From: JAFGPS01 sp964628465
Lineage (GTDB): Bacteria; Planctomycetota; Phycisphaerae; Sedimentisphaerales; Anaerobacaceae
Length of the DNA: 64,000 bases
Reading direction: 5' to 3'
NCBI GenBank assembly: GCA_964628465.1
Contig: CAZVOA010000010.1
Span: 29,255-93,254, forward strand
Part shown: piece after piece, positions 36,152 through 44,930 of the stretch
How positions within the stretch are numbered: position 1 is the first letter of the stretch
How the letters are laid out: each line of letters starts with the position of its first letter
Position numbers and translations under genes: made by a program
The notes under the pieces: model-generated
Databases searched by the model: none
Told to the model about the DNA's origin: nothing
The model's input: only the letters and a program-made list of their open reading frames with translations

Positions 36152-37528
36152 TTATGATATCCGTGTCCACGTTCCGGCGCCGTGCGCGGCAAACTGCTGA
36201 GCATTAATCTCGAAACCAAGCCCCGGGCCTTCGGGAACGCTCATCATACCATCCTGAATCATCGGTTTGTCTATACCGTCAATCAGGTCATCATGCCATG
36301 ATATCTTGTCCATCTGGTGGAATTCCAAACCAACAAAATCAGGAATCGCTGCCGCGAGATGAGCATAAGATGTCATCGCGATTGGCCCAGATGAGTTATG
36401 CAGGATACTTCTAATACCTCTTTCATGTCCATATTTGGCAGCAAGCAATGTCTGATTCAAACCTCCGGCTGTGTTAGCCTCCGGGTGGAAAAGTCTTACT
36501 GCTCCAATATCAGAGAAAGTTTTAAACTGATCGAAACCAAACATATCTTCACCGGTACAGATGACCGCTTCGTAACTGGTAGCGTCTGTGACTTCTTTGA
36601 TAGGAAGACCGCTACCGCCATCAACCCACCAATCGATAATATCTTCTATCCATCCGCCATTACTATGTTCTGCCAAAGTATTGGCAAGAGCAATAGCTGA
36701 TTCAATAGTAAGCTGATTCTGAAGAGAAGCATTGTATCCCTGGTAGTGATCAGACGCGATTGGAGCACTGGCATACGGCTCGCCGAATTCTTTAAGCGTG
36801 TTTCGATATGTTTCCATATATTGATGCATCTTTTCCAGGCCGCTCTCGCTTATGACTTTTCCATTATAACCATATTTATTTGAAGTCGGCGAATTGGAAA
36901 CGTTACCCTGAGCTATGTTGGAAAGATACATGTCGCATTTAAATATTTTAAAGCCCTTCTCTACACGTGATATGACAGCAGAACGACTATTGTTATCAGT
37001 ATCAGCGTACATAGGGATTTTATATTGATATGTGGGACCAAGCAGTTTATAAACCGGAACATTATATACCTTTCCTACAATGTCCCAGCAGGCTGTTTCA
37101 ATAGCACTTATAGCTCCGGTACCCATTCTCTCCTGATTATAAAGCATATTAGCAGGAATAGACCATTGCTGCGCCATTGTATTGAAAATATTCTCTATTT
37201 GTGTCGGATTCATGCCGATAACATATGGCGTTAATGTATTCAACCACTGTAATGCCTGGTCATCGAGATCGCGGCATTCACCGTAACCTACAATTCCCTT
37301 ATTCGTTTCGACACGGACAATATAACTGCCCATGCCTGATATTCTCGTTCGGTATATGTCGGTTATATATATGCCCTTTTCGCCGGCGCCTATTGCCGCT
37401 TTAACGAAATCAAACGGGCCCATTATGCCTGCAAGTCCTGCGGCTCCTAATACTGTTCCAGTCTTACGCAGGAAATCTCGCCTCCCCATGAATGAGGGGC
37501 CTTTATTAATTCTGGCGATTTTACGCAT
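36152..37528 (-). CDS. Tat-exported enolase superfamily (mandelate racemase/muconate lactonizing-like) protein
   Basis: Enzyme-like protein of 458 residues with a twin-arginine signal (GRRDFLRKTG, residues 15-24). The AAAGGA site supports the ATG at 37528. The N-terminal capping domain (~55-180) is followed by the barrel with KIFKCD, the metal ligand region SDHYQG, Glu in GGWIEDII, Glu in CTGEDMFG, then HPEANTAGGL and a late His in ILHNSSGP. These fit the acid-sugar dehydratase branch. Enolase superfamily proteins are nearly always cytosolic, so a Tat signal is notable. I infer that it dehydrates or epimerises a sugar acid in the periplasm. Confidence 0.85.
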   Translation of the reverse strand: MRKIARINKGPSFMGRRDFLRKTGTVLGAAGLAGIMGPFDFVKAAIGAGEKGIYITDIYRTRISGMGSYIVRVETNKGIVGYGECRDLDDQALQWLNTLTPYVIGMNPTQIENIFNTMAQQWSIPANMLYNQERMGTGAISAIETACWDIVGKVYNVPVYKLLGPTYQYKIPMYADTDNNSRSAVISRVEKGFKIFKCDMYLSNIAQGNVSNSPTSNKYGYNGKVISESGLEKMHQYMETYRNTLKEFGEPYASAPIASDHYQGYNASLQNQLTIESAIALANTLAEHSNGGWIEDIIDWWVDGGSGLPIKEVTDATSYEAVICTGEDMFGFDQFKTFSDIGAVRLFHPEANTAGGLNQTLLAAKYGHERGIRSILHNSSGPIAMTSYAHLAAAIPDFVGLEFHQMDKISWHDDLIDGIDKPMIQDGMMSVPEGPGLGFEINAQQFAAHGAGTWTRIS

Positions 37529-37606
37529 AAATGGTATCCTTTCTTATATTTCTATTATACCTTTTATTAATTTGTAATAATCTATTATATAATCAATTTA
37601 TAACTA

Positions 37607-39709
37607 TCACTGCATGATAATCTCTATTCCGGCAACAGTTGCATTATAGCTTGACTGAGTAGGAACAAACTCAATTACTATCTGTCCGGATGTATCCGCG
37701 GCTGCTATTAATTTTTCTATTACAGCTTTGTAAGTACCACCTGCGGCAGTGTATATATGATAGTCCGACAGAACCGTAGCTCCATTAACAATCACATTAA
37801 ATCTGCTGCTGCTTCCAGTGCTTCCTCCCCGTCCACTGTAAGTATTATCCGAAAAATGCAGACGTACTATATATGACGCTCCGCCGACAAGATTCTGGAG
37901 TGTATATTTGAAATTTCCTCTGCGTTGTATCAGATATACCGCCGAAGGCGCCGGATCATTCACATCAGTAGTAATAACCGTACCCCAACCGGTTGAAGTT
38001 GAACCGCCCTGGTAGTAAGCATCTGCGGTAAATGGCGACTCGTTACTGCCGCCGCAGTTAATCTGATATGCTACCAGCGAAGCAAATGATGCACTGATAG
38101 TATGGTGATTATCTACAGATGAGAATGTATAAGATGTTACCGCTCCGACAGAAACACCGTCGATAATTACATCCGAAATAATATATCCTTCCGAAGATGT
38201 AATTGTGAATTTCTGAGATTCACCGCCCCAAACTTCGACATCACCAGATGGAGAAATCGAACCACCTTCATTGGCTGATGCAGTAATTATATATGGCGCC
38301 TCTTTGGTTTTGACAGAAATTGTATGATCCGAGGAAACATTGGTAAATGTATAACTTGATACTGCACCTACAGAATTTCCATCAACCATTACATAATCAA
38401 TAGCGTGTCCGGGAGATGTTGTAATCGTAAATTCTTTAGACCATGTTTCAGAAAGCTGAACTGTACCAGATGGAGAAATCGAACCACCCTCTTCTGAGGA
38501 AGCAGTAATTGTATAAATCGGAACAGCTAAGAATTCAACCGAAATAGTATGGTCGTCATTTACATCAGACATTTCATAGGAATAAACTACACCTACCGAA
38601 TTGCCATCAACTAAAACATCGTTAATTTTATATCCAAGTTCAGGAGTAATTGTAAATGCACTGGAATGACTTTCATAAACTACGAGTTCTCCTTCAGGCG
38701 AGATTGTTCCACCTTCATTAGAACTGGCGGTTATTGTATGTTTGATTCCTTGAGGATTTATTCGCAAAATACCATCGGTTGTTGCGGCAAAAATACTACC
38801 ATTACTTTGTATCATAGACCATGCACGAATACTCTCTGATATTTTTGATATCGTTATCCATGATTGCCCGCTATCCTCAGAGATACAAACACCGTTAGTA
38901 TCGGTTCCGGCAAAAAGATATTCTTCTGTATCCAGGAAACAAATCACATTTCCAATATTTGATTTATCAGCGACCCAGCTTATAGTACTGTAATCAGATA
39001 CAGCATCTATACCGTCAATATTTAATTTAAATACACCCTCTTTAAAGGTTACCGCGAATAACTCTGAATCAACAACCTCAAGATGGTAAATATGCAGGTC
39101 GCCAAGGCCTGTATTGATTGAAGTCCAGCTTGCTCCATCGTCTTTGGAGATAAATACCCCGGCATTGTCACTACCTGCGAATAATACATTTCCATATTTG
39201 ATAATTGCATTAAAGTATGATTTATCTGGTATGCCGGTTTTTATTTCTGTCCATGTATTGACATCAGTAATCGAAGCTTTGTAAATCGCTCCTGTCCCGG
39301 AAGCAAAAAGATTATCATTAATTTTTGTAATAGACCATACAGGAGAATCAGCAGGAATACCGGCTGGGGTAAATTCTTCCCATGAAATGTCTGATAACAT
39401 GGTGCGATATAATCCATCCCAGGCACCTGCAAGGATTTGATTATCCCACATTGCGATTGACAAAATATCAATATCGTTATCAGGTGAACTTATTGCGGCC
39501 CAGTTATCACCGTTATCATCGGTAAAAAATACACGGCCGCCATTAGCAACATCCCAGACTCTGGCAAAAACTACACCTTCATTAGAGTACAATTCGAAAA
39601 AACTATCACCATCGGACCAGTTTGTTTGTATCCATTGCGGGAATGCAGATGATGTCAGAACAAAAAGAATGAAAATACCTAACGCTGCACGAACTAAAAT
39701 CCTGTTCAT
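37607..39709 (-). CDS. Secreted beta-propeller protein with three InlB-type repeats and a malectin domain
   Basis: Exported protein of 700 residues. The ATG at 39709 has an AGGGG site and opens the signal peptide MNRILVRAALGIFILFVLTSSAFPQ, cited in part; an upstream ATG at 39733 adds eight residues. Residues ~25-320 are BNR/YCF48-type propeller blades (SKDDGASWTSI, SEDSGQSWITI). Three ~70-residue copies of an InlB B-repeat/Ig-like unit follow (each with EGG(T/S)ISP, then VDGNSVG or IDGVSVG and HTIS). The C-terminus (~550-700) is malectin-like (INCGGS, NFKYTLQNL, LHFSDN). It probably binds carbohydrate outside the cell. Confidence 0.8.
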   Translation of the reverse strand: MNRILVRAALGIFILFVLTSSAFPQWIQTNWSDGDSFFELYSNEGVVFARVWDVANGGRVFFTDDNGDNWAAISSPDNDIDILSIAMWDNQILAGAWDGLYRTMLSDISWEEFTPAGIPADSPVWSITKINDNLFASGTGAIYKASITDVNTWTEIKTGIPDKSYFNAIIKYGNVLFAGSDNAGVFISKDDGASWTSINTGLGDLHIYHLEVVDSELFAVTFKEGVFKLNIDGIDAVSDYSTISWVADKSNIGNVICFLDTEEYLFAGTDTNGVCISEDSGQSWITISKISESIRAWSMIQSNGSIFAATTDGILRINPQGIKHTITASSNEGGTISPEGELVVYESHSSAFTITPELGYKINDVLVDGNSVGVVYSYEMSDVNDDHTISVEFLAVPIYTITASSEEGGSISPSGTVQLSETWSKEFTITTSPGHAIDYVMVDGNSVGAVSSYTFTNVSSDHTISVKTKEAPYIITASANEGGSISPSGDVEVWGGESQKFTITSSEGYIISDVIIDGVSVGAVTSYTFSSVDNHHTISASFASLVAYQINCGGSNESPFTADAYYQGGSTSTGWGTVITTDVNDPAPSAVYLIQRRGNFKYTLQNLVGGASYIVRLHFSDNTYSGRGGSTGSSSRFNVIVNGATVLSDYHIYTAAGGTYKAVIEKLIAAADTSGQIVIEFVPTQSSYNATVAGIEIIMQ

Positions 39710-40041
39710 AAACACCCCTTTCGGGTTACTCATTTAACCTGAAAAGCAGATAGGAAGAAATAATCGTGATTCTTCGAAGCGATTTTTCTACTACGCCACC
39801 CTCGGCTCAAGAGAAAAAAATATAATAATTTTAATAAATACTGCTATGTTAATTCTAAATCAAATAGTGCTAATTGTCAACATTTTTCCATCACAGTAAT
39901 CAATTTTACTTCATATAGCTCACAAATTAATTTGTATTGACATTTTTGTTTCAATAAACTATCTTCTTGATTGTGTCTAAAATATAGTATTGACATGAAT
40001 GCCTTAACTGAAATTTACCATTTTAATGTAAAGTGTATAAA
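39710..40041. other. Divergent intergenic region
   Basis: About 330 bp between two divergent secreted-protein genes. It holds a good plus-strand promoter at 39937-39965 and another TTGACA at 39990-39995 whose -10 is poor. The remainder is AT-rich without recognisable structure. Confidence 0.5.
39937..39965 (+). promoter_or_regulatory. Sigma-70-type promoter upstream of the truncated esterase gene
   Basis: A perfect TTGACA at 39937-39942 and TATCTT at 39960-39965 are 17 bases apart, 77 bp before the ATG at 40042. Confidence 0.5.
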
Positions 40042-40560
40042 ATGAAACGAGGATTGTTCCTATTAGCACTAACCGCAGTAATCTTAATTAATACCAACGC
40101 TTTCGCTGATTCAGACCCGAATTTCTATGTATTTCTATACTTCGGCCAGTCCAACATGGAAAGCGGCGGACGTATGGATGCCTCTGACAAAACCGTAGAT
40201 GAACGCTTTCTGGTTATGGCAGATTTTGATAATGAAAGTCGCGGCTGGAAAAAAGATAACTGGTATCATGCGGTACCACCTATCACAGCTAAAGGTACAG
40301 GTGTTAATCTTGTCGATTATTTTGGCGAAACAATGTGTACCGGCAGAAACAAGATTATCGCCATTCTGCCAGAGGTACTTCAAAATTCATACGTAATTTC
40401 ATCTGCTGGCTGTAAAACAAATGACCATATGCATTTTAATACAGAAGGATACAAGGTATTTGGCGCACGATATGCAAAACAGATGCTGAAACTTCTCGGT
40501 TATGAAATTAAAAAAACAGAAGACAAACCTGAAGAAAAAACTAATTGCTTTCTTATTTGA
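40042..40560 (+). CDS. Internally deleted sialate O-acetylesterase/acetylxylan esterase-like protein
   Basis: Secreted SGNH-type carbohydrate esterase that lacks its middle. From the ATG at 40042 (a GTG at 40033 is less likely) it has 172 residues against about 270-300 in the family. The N-terminal part has the nucleophile block FGQSNME and DERFLVM, and NWYHAVPPI. The sequence then jumps, near VDYFGETMCTG, directly to the C-terminal part RNKIIAILPE, NSYVISSAGC and the DHMHF Asp-His block with EGYKVFGARYA. The segment with the conserved Gly and the HQGES (oxyanion) block is missing, about 110-130 residues, yet the frame is kept. Triad residues remain but the active site is probably not functional. 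Confidence 0.8.
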   Translation: MKRGLFLLALTAVILINTNAFADSDPNFYVFLYFGQSNMESGGRMDASDKTVDERFLVMADFDNESRGWKKDNWYHAVPPITAKGTGVNLVDYFGETMCTGRNKIIAILPEVLQNSYVISSAGCKTNDHMHFNTEGYKVFGARYAKQMLKLLGYEIKKTEDKPEEKTNCFLI

Positions 40561-40634
40561 AAATATTACTGATTACAAATTTTAATTGAGTTGAATAATA
40601 CGTTTTTGTTAAATTTAATTGTGAGGAAATTAAA

Positions 40635-41684
40635 ATGAAACATGTATATCTATCTTTAACTTTAGCGTTCGTATTGGCAATTTTGAGCTCATGTACAAAT
40701 GCTTCGATGTCAGCAAACGACTCAGCGGCTAATATTGAAAAATCACTCATACCGCATGAATCGTGGACTTGCCTTATGCCTGATGGTATTGTAAAACCGG
40801 AAAAAGGCAAACTCGTTTTAGAAATTAATATGAATCTTGACCAGATTTATGATGTCGGCAAAACTCAGTTCGGCCAGCGAATGGCATATGTTGTCAAAGA
40901 TGGTAAAGTCACTTGTGATAAATTACAGGCTTCTGTAATGCCTCTTGGACTTGATTATGAACTCACCCTTTCAAACGGCGTAGTAGAAATCGAGCAGATA
41001 ATTGTTTTAAGGACAAGTGATAACAGATACATATTGGTTCGGAGTCCGGGAACAGGTATAAATAAAAATGATGTCAGAGTTGTAATGGATTTCGAGGCGC
41101 CAAACGGCAGTTCAGCCGCATGGTTAAACACAGGCAAATTTGTCGCAAGACGCACTGTTGATACAACAGCTAAAACTCTTACAATGAAAGTTTATGATAT
41201 AAACGAAGTTGCGGTAGAATCAGCAAACGCAGCGAAGATTTCCAAACCAGCGGGTATTCCATATCAGTCATGGGACTACAGAAAAGCAGCTCAGGGTGAA
41301 CAACGCGGCGAACAGATAATTACCGAATTAGTAACTCTCGGCGGAAGCACTTCCGTTGGCGCAAGCAAAAGAGGCAACAGAAACATCATCCCGATTACCG
41401 GCGGAACTTTGTCAGGTATGATTACAGGCAAAGTCGCACCCGGCGGCGCGGATTACCAGAACCTTGCTGAAGGTACAATCGACGCAAGATATATGTGGGA
41501 AACAGAAAAAGGTGAAATCATCATCGTCCGCAACTCAGGAGCCTTCAGCGGCCTTGTTCCAACATTCGAGACAAAAGTTGACGGCGAGTTCGCATGGCTT
41601 AACAGCGGCTTATACCTAAGCTCAGGCCCCGGAATGGGCGCCGGCGGCGTAACTCTCACAATGTACAAGAGCAAAACTCAGTAA
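40635..41684 (+). CDS. Lipoprotein with two DUF3237 domains
   Basis: Lipoprotein of 349 residues with lipobox LSSC (Cys20). The mature protein has two similar beta-barrel-like halves (~45-190 and ~208-345). The second is a clear DUF3237: SKRGNRNIIPITGGTLSG, GKVAPGGADYQNL, IDARYMWET and GEIIIVRNSG. The first is a weaker copy (VVKDGKV, DYELTLSNG, YILVRSPGTG). DUF3237 function is unknown. It lies 74 bp after the truncated esterase and ends in a strong terminator. Confidence 0.8.
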   Translation: MKHVYLSLTLAFVLAILSSCTNASMSANDSAANIEKSLIPHESWTCLMPDGIVKPEKGKLVLEINMNLDQIYDVGKTQFGQRMAYVVKDGKVTCDKLQASVMPLGLDYELTLSNGVVEIEQIIVLRTSDNRYILVRSPGTGINKNDVRVVMDFEAPNGSSAAWLNTGKFVARRTVDTTAKTLTMKVYDINEVAVESANAAKISKPAGIPYQSWDYRKAAQGEQRGEQIITELVTLGGSTSVGASKRGNRNIIPITGGTLSGMITGKVAPGGADYQNLAEGTIDARYMWETEKGEIIIVRNSGAFSGLVPTFETKVDGEFAWLNSGLYLSSGPGMGAGGVTLTMYKSKTQ

Positions 41685-41722
41685 GTTATAACTCGATTGC
41701 TATTTACTCAAATATTCATGTA

Positions 41723-41749
41723 GGGTGCGTGCAAACGCACCTTTTTTTT
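41723..41749 (+). terminator. Rho-independent terminator after the DUF3237 gene
   Basis: GGTGCGT and ACGCACC pair across the tetraloop GCAA, followed by eight Ts. Confidence 0.9.
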
Positions 41750-41808
41750 ATATTTATTTGGTGTGATTCTCATGCTGGGTAGCGAATACATCGCACCAAA
41801 CTTTATTA

Positions 41809-42633
41809 TCATTTTACAATTTCTAAATCAGGCAATGCCTTTTGTAAATCCTCAATCTGCTCTTCTGTGATATTACAGCCTTCTAAATATAACATTTTCA
41901 GATTTAACAACTTCTTTATTGGTTCAAGATCGGAGATTTGACAATCATGAAAATTAAGAACTTGCAGGTTTGTTAATTTACTCAGTGGTCCTAAATTTGA
42001 TACCTGAGTATAACTAATACTAAGGTAATTCAGTTCTTTTAATTCTTTAAGCAATCCAAGTTCGTTATCGGAAACCGGGATTTCAGAAAATGCAAGCTCT
42101 TTAAGCTTTTTATGCCCCTTAATTATATCAAGATTCTTAAAAGATACAGATATTAAACAGAGACTCTCAAGATTAGGAAGTTTCTCCAGCGGCCTTAAAT
42201 CAATTGCACATTTTTCAGAAAGATCATAAATACCAAGCTTAGCCAAAATCCTCATCCATTTCGGTATCGAGTAATATGGATAACCGATATACGCAAGATG
42301 GACGGTTTTCAAATTTGTACATTTAGCAAGGAGTTTTATGTCTCGGAACTCTGCATATGATGTTTCATCTTCATGGTGTGTATATACAAACGCAGTTATT
42401 TTCGCAAAATCTTCTTCAGTTATTTCATTCGGGTCTTTATGAACTTGCATTGCCGCTTCCTGACGTAATACCTTCTCAAAGGCAGGATCAGGTTTTGGTT
42501 CAGGCTGAAATAAACTAAAAACTAAAACAAATGTTATTAATAAAATAACAAAACCAACAGCAAGAATGAATCTTGTCTTATTAGATTTATTTGCCTTTTT
42601 TGTTATATCGCTATTATTCACATTTAATTCCAT
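41809..42633 (-). CDS. Membrane-anchored leucine-rich repeat protein
   Basis: Signal-anchor protein of about 274 residues from the ATG at 42633; an upstream in-frame start at 42687 would add 18 residues without a good ribosome site. A membrane segment (RFILAVGFVILLITFVLVF) follows a short basic N-terminus, so most of the protein is outside. The C-terminal two thirds hold about six leucine-rich repeats in the 22-residue style (LNYLSISYTQVSNLGPLSKL, LQVLNFHDCQISDLEPI, LKMLYLEGCNITEEQIEDL). Such domains bind proteins. Partner and role are unknown. It is divergent to the riboswitch-controlled genes. Confidence 0.8.
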   Translation of the reverse strand: MELNVNNSDITKKANKSNKTRFILAVGFVILLITFVLVFSLFQPEPKPDPAFEKVLRQEAAMQVHKDPNEITEEDFAKITAFVYTHHEDETSYAEFRDIKLLAKCTNLKTVHLAYIGYPYYSIPKWMRILAKLGIYDLSEKCAIDLRPLEKLPNLESLCLISVSFKNLDIIKGHKKLKELAFSEIPVSDNELGLLKELKELNYLSISYTQVSNLGPLSKLTNLQVLNFHDCQISDLEPIKKLLNLKMLYLEGCNITEEQIEDLQKALPDLEIVK

Positions 42634-42773
42634 AGTCAATCTCTGAAATTGATTGTAACAAAGCTTAATTTCTTTGTCATGAAACATTTTTTGATAAAAA
42701 TAATATTTTTTAGTTGATTTTTAATTTGAAAGTATGTTAATTGTATTTCGTTCTTTGAAAAAGTAATAACTCA

Positions 42774-42990
42774 ATTTCAGGTCCCTGCTTTTATGGGATA
42801 CTCAAACGGGAACGCGGTTAAAATCCGCGACGGTCGCGCCGCTGTGTGTGTCTGTTCTGTAATACTCTGAATAAAACAGAGCTTTTCGGAAATCCTTGAA
42901 ATATGGAATCAAAAGTCCAAACCACTTTTCGTATTAACGAATGGGAAGGTTTTCAAGGTAAGATGCGAGTCAGAAAACCTCGCCTGAATT
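42774..42990 (+). promoter_or_regulatory. Cobalamin (vitamin B12) riboswitch
   Basis: The conserved B12 aptamer core is present in order: AAACGGGAA at 42804-42812, the hairpin GCGGTTAAAATCCGC at 42814-42828, CGGTCGCGCCGCTGTG at 42831-42846, variable stems, then the distal B12 box GAGTCAGAAAACCTCGCCTG at 42967-42986. The outer P1 helix pairs TTCAGG (42776-42781) with CCTGAA (42983-42988). It sits in the 5' leader of a secreted dockerin protein and is followed by an intrinsic terminator at 43086-43118, so binding probably ends transcription early when B12 is plentiful. Confidence 0.92.
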
Positions 42991-43085
42991 TGATCACATT
43001 TTTTATGTTCTCGCGAAATGGAACTCAAGTGAAGCTTATACGGCCTGATACAAATATAGAAGCATCAAGCCATACGTAAATAATA

Positions 43086-43118
43086 GCGCCATTCCTCCGT
43101 GGGATGGCGTTTTTTTTT
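43086..43118 (+). terminator. Terminator in the leader downstream of the cobalamin aptamer
   Basis: GCGCCATTCC pairs with GGGATGGCGT (two small mismatches) around TCCGT, followed by nine Ts. It lies 96 bp after the aptamer and 167 bp before the coding start, as expected for the expression platform of a riboswitch. Confidence 0.85.
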
Positions 43119-43160
43119 AGGCTCACAGTGTTCCTCTTTTCAAAAAATCAGGAAAGGAGG

Positions 43161-43178
43161 ATGGAACCTATGAGGTAA
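43161..43178 (+). CDS. Possible five-codon leader ORF after a perfect Shine-Dalgarno sequence
   Basis: AAAGGAGG at 43153-43160 is the strongest ribosome-binding site in the region, but it does not precede a gene. It leads at once into ATG GAA CCT ATG AGG TAA; the second ATG is at ideal spacing and would encode only Met-Arg. It may be a regulatory minigene, or a ribosome site left over from an older start. No evidence for translation. Confidence 0.25.
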   Translation: MEPMR

Positions 43179-43284
43179 ATTTATTGGTAATTATGAAAAA
43201 AGTTCATTCTAAAAATATATTTGAATATTTTGTAACAATCAGCCTTTGATTTTAAAAAGTCAAAGACTGAAAAGAGGAGTAAAA

Positions 43285-44856
43285 ATGAAAATTAAATGCT
43301 TGATAATAATGTTATTTTTATTTGCGATACCATGTATTGCATCAGCAAATCCTATAGATGCAGGTACCGGAGTCAATACAGCGTTGGTTTATATAGAATG
43401 GTCAGACGGATTAAATATCGAATTTAATGTGCATTTCGGTACAGACACAAATGACACAACTACCGGACTTGGTCTTTTAGATATAATCGAAGCAGAAACC
43501 GAACTGACTACAATTCGAGAATATTACAGCTTCGGTGAATTTCTCAATGGGATTGGATATTTAGAACATAGCGATTTAAATCCCGCGGATTGGTCGAGTT
43601 GGTGGAACTATTGGGAAAAAAATACGGGTGAGGATGCTTCATGGAAATCATCTATGACCGGAGCGTCCGGCAGAATAGTATCGAACGGTGACGCTGACGG
43701 CTGGATATTCGGACGCGATGGAAAACCTAAGCCTGAAAGTGAAAATCCGTTTATCGAAGGTTATAAACAATATTACTTCGACTCAAACGATTTTGCGATG
43801 GAATGGCTTGCTTACGAACCGAACGGCATAATAAGCGATTGGCTAAATGATACCAAGTTTAATAATCCGGTATCCGCTCTTGGCCGTCCTACAGTTGATA
43901 CGAGCGGCGATGACTGGTTCATTCCTATGGATACAAATGTCCCTGTAGTACCAGTCAATCCCGCGTTCAGATCACAAGAACTGGTTTATCTTGGAGAACA
44001 AGGTGCAATAACGCTCGCTTTCAATCACCAGGTAAGTGACGATATTCATAATCCATATGGAATTGATTTTATAGTTTTTGGAAACGCGGCTCAATCTATC
44101 GGACAAAATCAACAATACACAAACGGAGACCCGCAAGCAACAACAGTTTCATCAACAGGCGGAACCGAACCAGGTATCGTTTCGGTAAGTCAGGACGGCC
44201 AAATATGGTATAGTTTTACAAATGACCCGAATTTCATGAAGTATGATCCGAACTTTATCATACTTGACCCGAACTTATCGAATGGCCCGTTCTGTGATGG
44301 TTTTGCTCCTACATTGGGAAGAGTTTATGACCCTTGTAACGCAAATAAAGAAATTGGTTCATGGAACCAATGGTGGGCGGAAGAAACAAACGCGACTTTA
44401 CCGCTTAATCCGATTTATGCTTACCAGTCATTTGGCGGCATGACGGTAGCGCAAATCGCTCAAACATATGGTGACTCCGCAGGTGGAACCGGTTATGATT
44501 TGTCACGCCTTGATCTGCCGAAAGATCCGAATACCGGTCTAAAATGGTTCCAGTATATCAGAATCGACGATGCAAAAGGCGGCGGAACAGTAGAAATTGA
44601 CGCGGTTGCGGATGTTAGCTGTCCGGGAGATTACAGGCATCCGGCGCCACTCGGTGACATGAACGGAGACTATCGCGTTGACAATGAAGATATTTCAATT
44701 GCGAAAGCTTATTTAGGTCAGGAAATAACAAATCCGGATGATGAAACCGCAATAGCCGATCACAACAATGATGGAATTGTGAATCAGGATGATATAGATA
44801 TAATCACTGCCAATCTCGGATCTTGTACATGGGGAAATATCACTCTGTACGAATAA
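43285..44856 (+). CDS. Secreted dockerin protein under cobalamin control, DUF4430-like N-terminus
   Basis: Exported protein of 523 residues from the ATG at 43285, which has a GAGGAG site; an upstream TTG at 43246 lacks one. After a signal peptide (ending CIASA), residues ~20-130 (ALVYIEWSDG, TTGLGLLDIIEAETEL, SFGEFLNGIGYLEHS, WWNYWEK, GDADGWIFG) resemble the transcobalamin-like DUF4430 pattern found in surface proteins of PVC bacteria. Residues ~225-330 (GAITLAFNHQ, IDFIVFGNAA, EPGIVSVSQDGQIWY) form a beta domain similar to Bacteroidota proteins of B12-regulated loci. Two dockerin loops (DMNGDYRVDNED, DHNNDGIVNQDD) end the protein. The B12 riboswitch upstream makes a role in cobalamin binding or uptake plausible; this is inferred. 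Confidence 0.75.
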   Translation: MKIKCLIIMLFLFAIPCIASANPIDAGTGVNTALVYIEWSDGLNIEFNVHFGTDTNDTTTGLGLLDIIEAETELTTIREYYSFGEFLNGIGYLEHSDLNPADWSSWWNYWEKNTGEDASWKSSMTGASGRIVSNGDADGWIFGRDGKPKPESENPFIEGYKQYYFDSNDFAMEWLAYEPNGIISDWLNDTKFNNPVSALGRPTVDTSGDDWFIPMDTNVPVVPVNPAFRSQELVYLGEQGAITLAFNHQVSDDIHNPYGIDFIVFGNAAQSIGQNQQYTNGDPQATTVSSTGGTEPGIVSVSQDGQIWYSFTNDPNFMKYDPNFIILDPNLSNGPFCDGFAPTLGRVYDPCNANKEIGSWNQWWAEETNATLPLNPIYAYQSFGGMTVAQIAQTYGDSAGGTGYDLSRLDLPKDPNTGLKWFQYIRIDDAKGGGTVEIDAVADVSCPGDYRHPAPLGDMNGDYRVDNEDISIAKAYLGQEITNPDDETAIADHNNDGIVNQDDIDIITANLGSCTWGNITLYE

Positions 44857-44869
44857 AATCAAAAGCAAG

Positions 44870-44907
44870 CTGCGGCTCAGCTCATATAATTGGGCCGCAG
44901 TATTTTC
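44870..44907 (+). terminator. Terminator-like hairpin between dockerin and pseudopilin genes
   Basis: CTGCGGCTC pairs with GGGCCGCAG (one G-T) across a 13-base loop, followed by TATTTTCT. The T run is interrupted, so it may let part of the transcription continue into the pseudopilin gene 23 bp further on. Confidence 0.6.
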
Positions 44908-44930
44908 TATAATAAAAGGATTATGCAAAG

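Noticed and set aside
40033..40041. GTG start for the truncated esterase
   Set aside because: Adds only MYK before a normal ATG-initiated signal peptide; the ATG at 40042 is preferred.
42774..42990. tRNA-like or T-box leader
   Set aside because: The B12 core motifs are in the correct order, and no T-box motif (TGGNACCGCG-like) is present.
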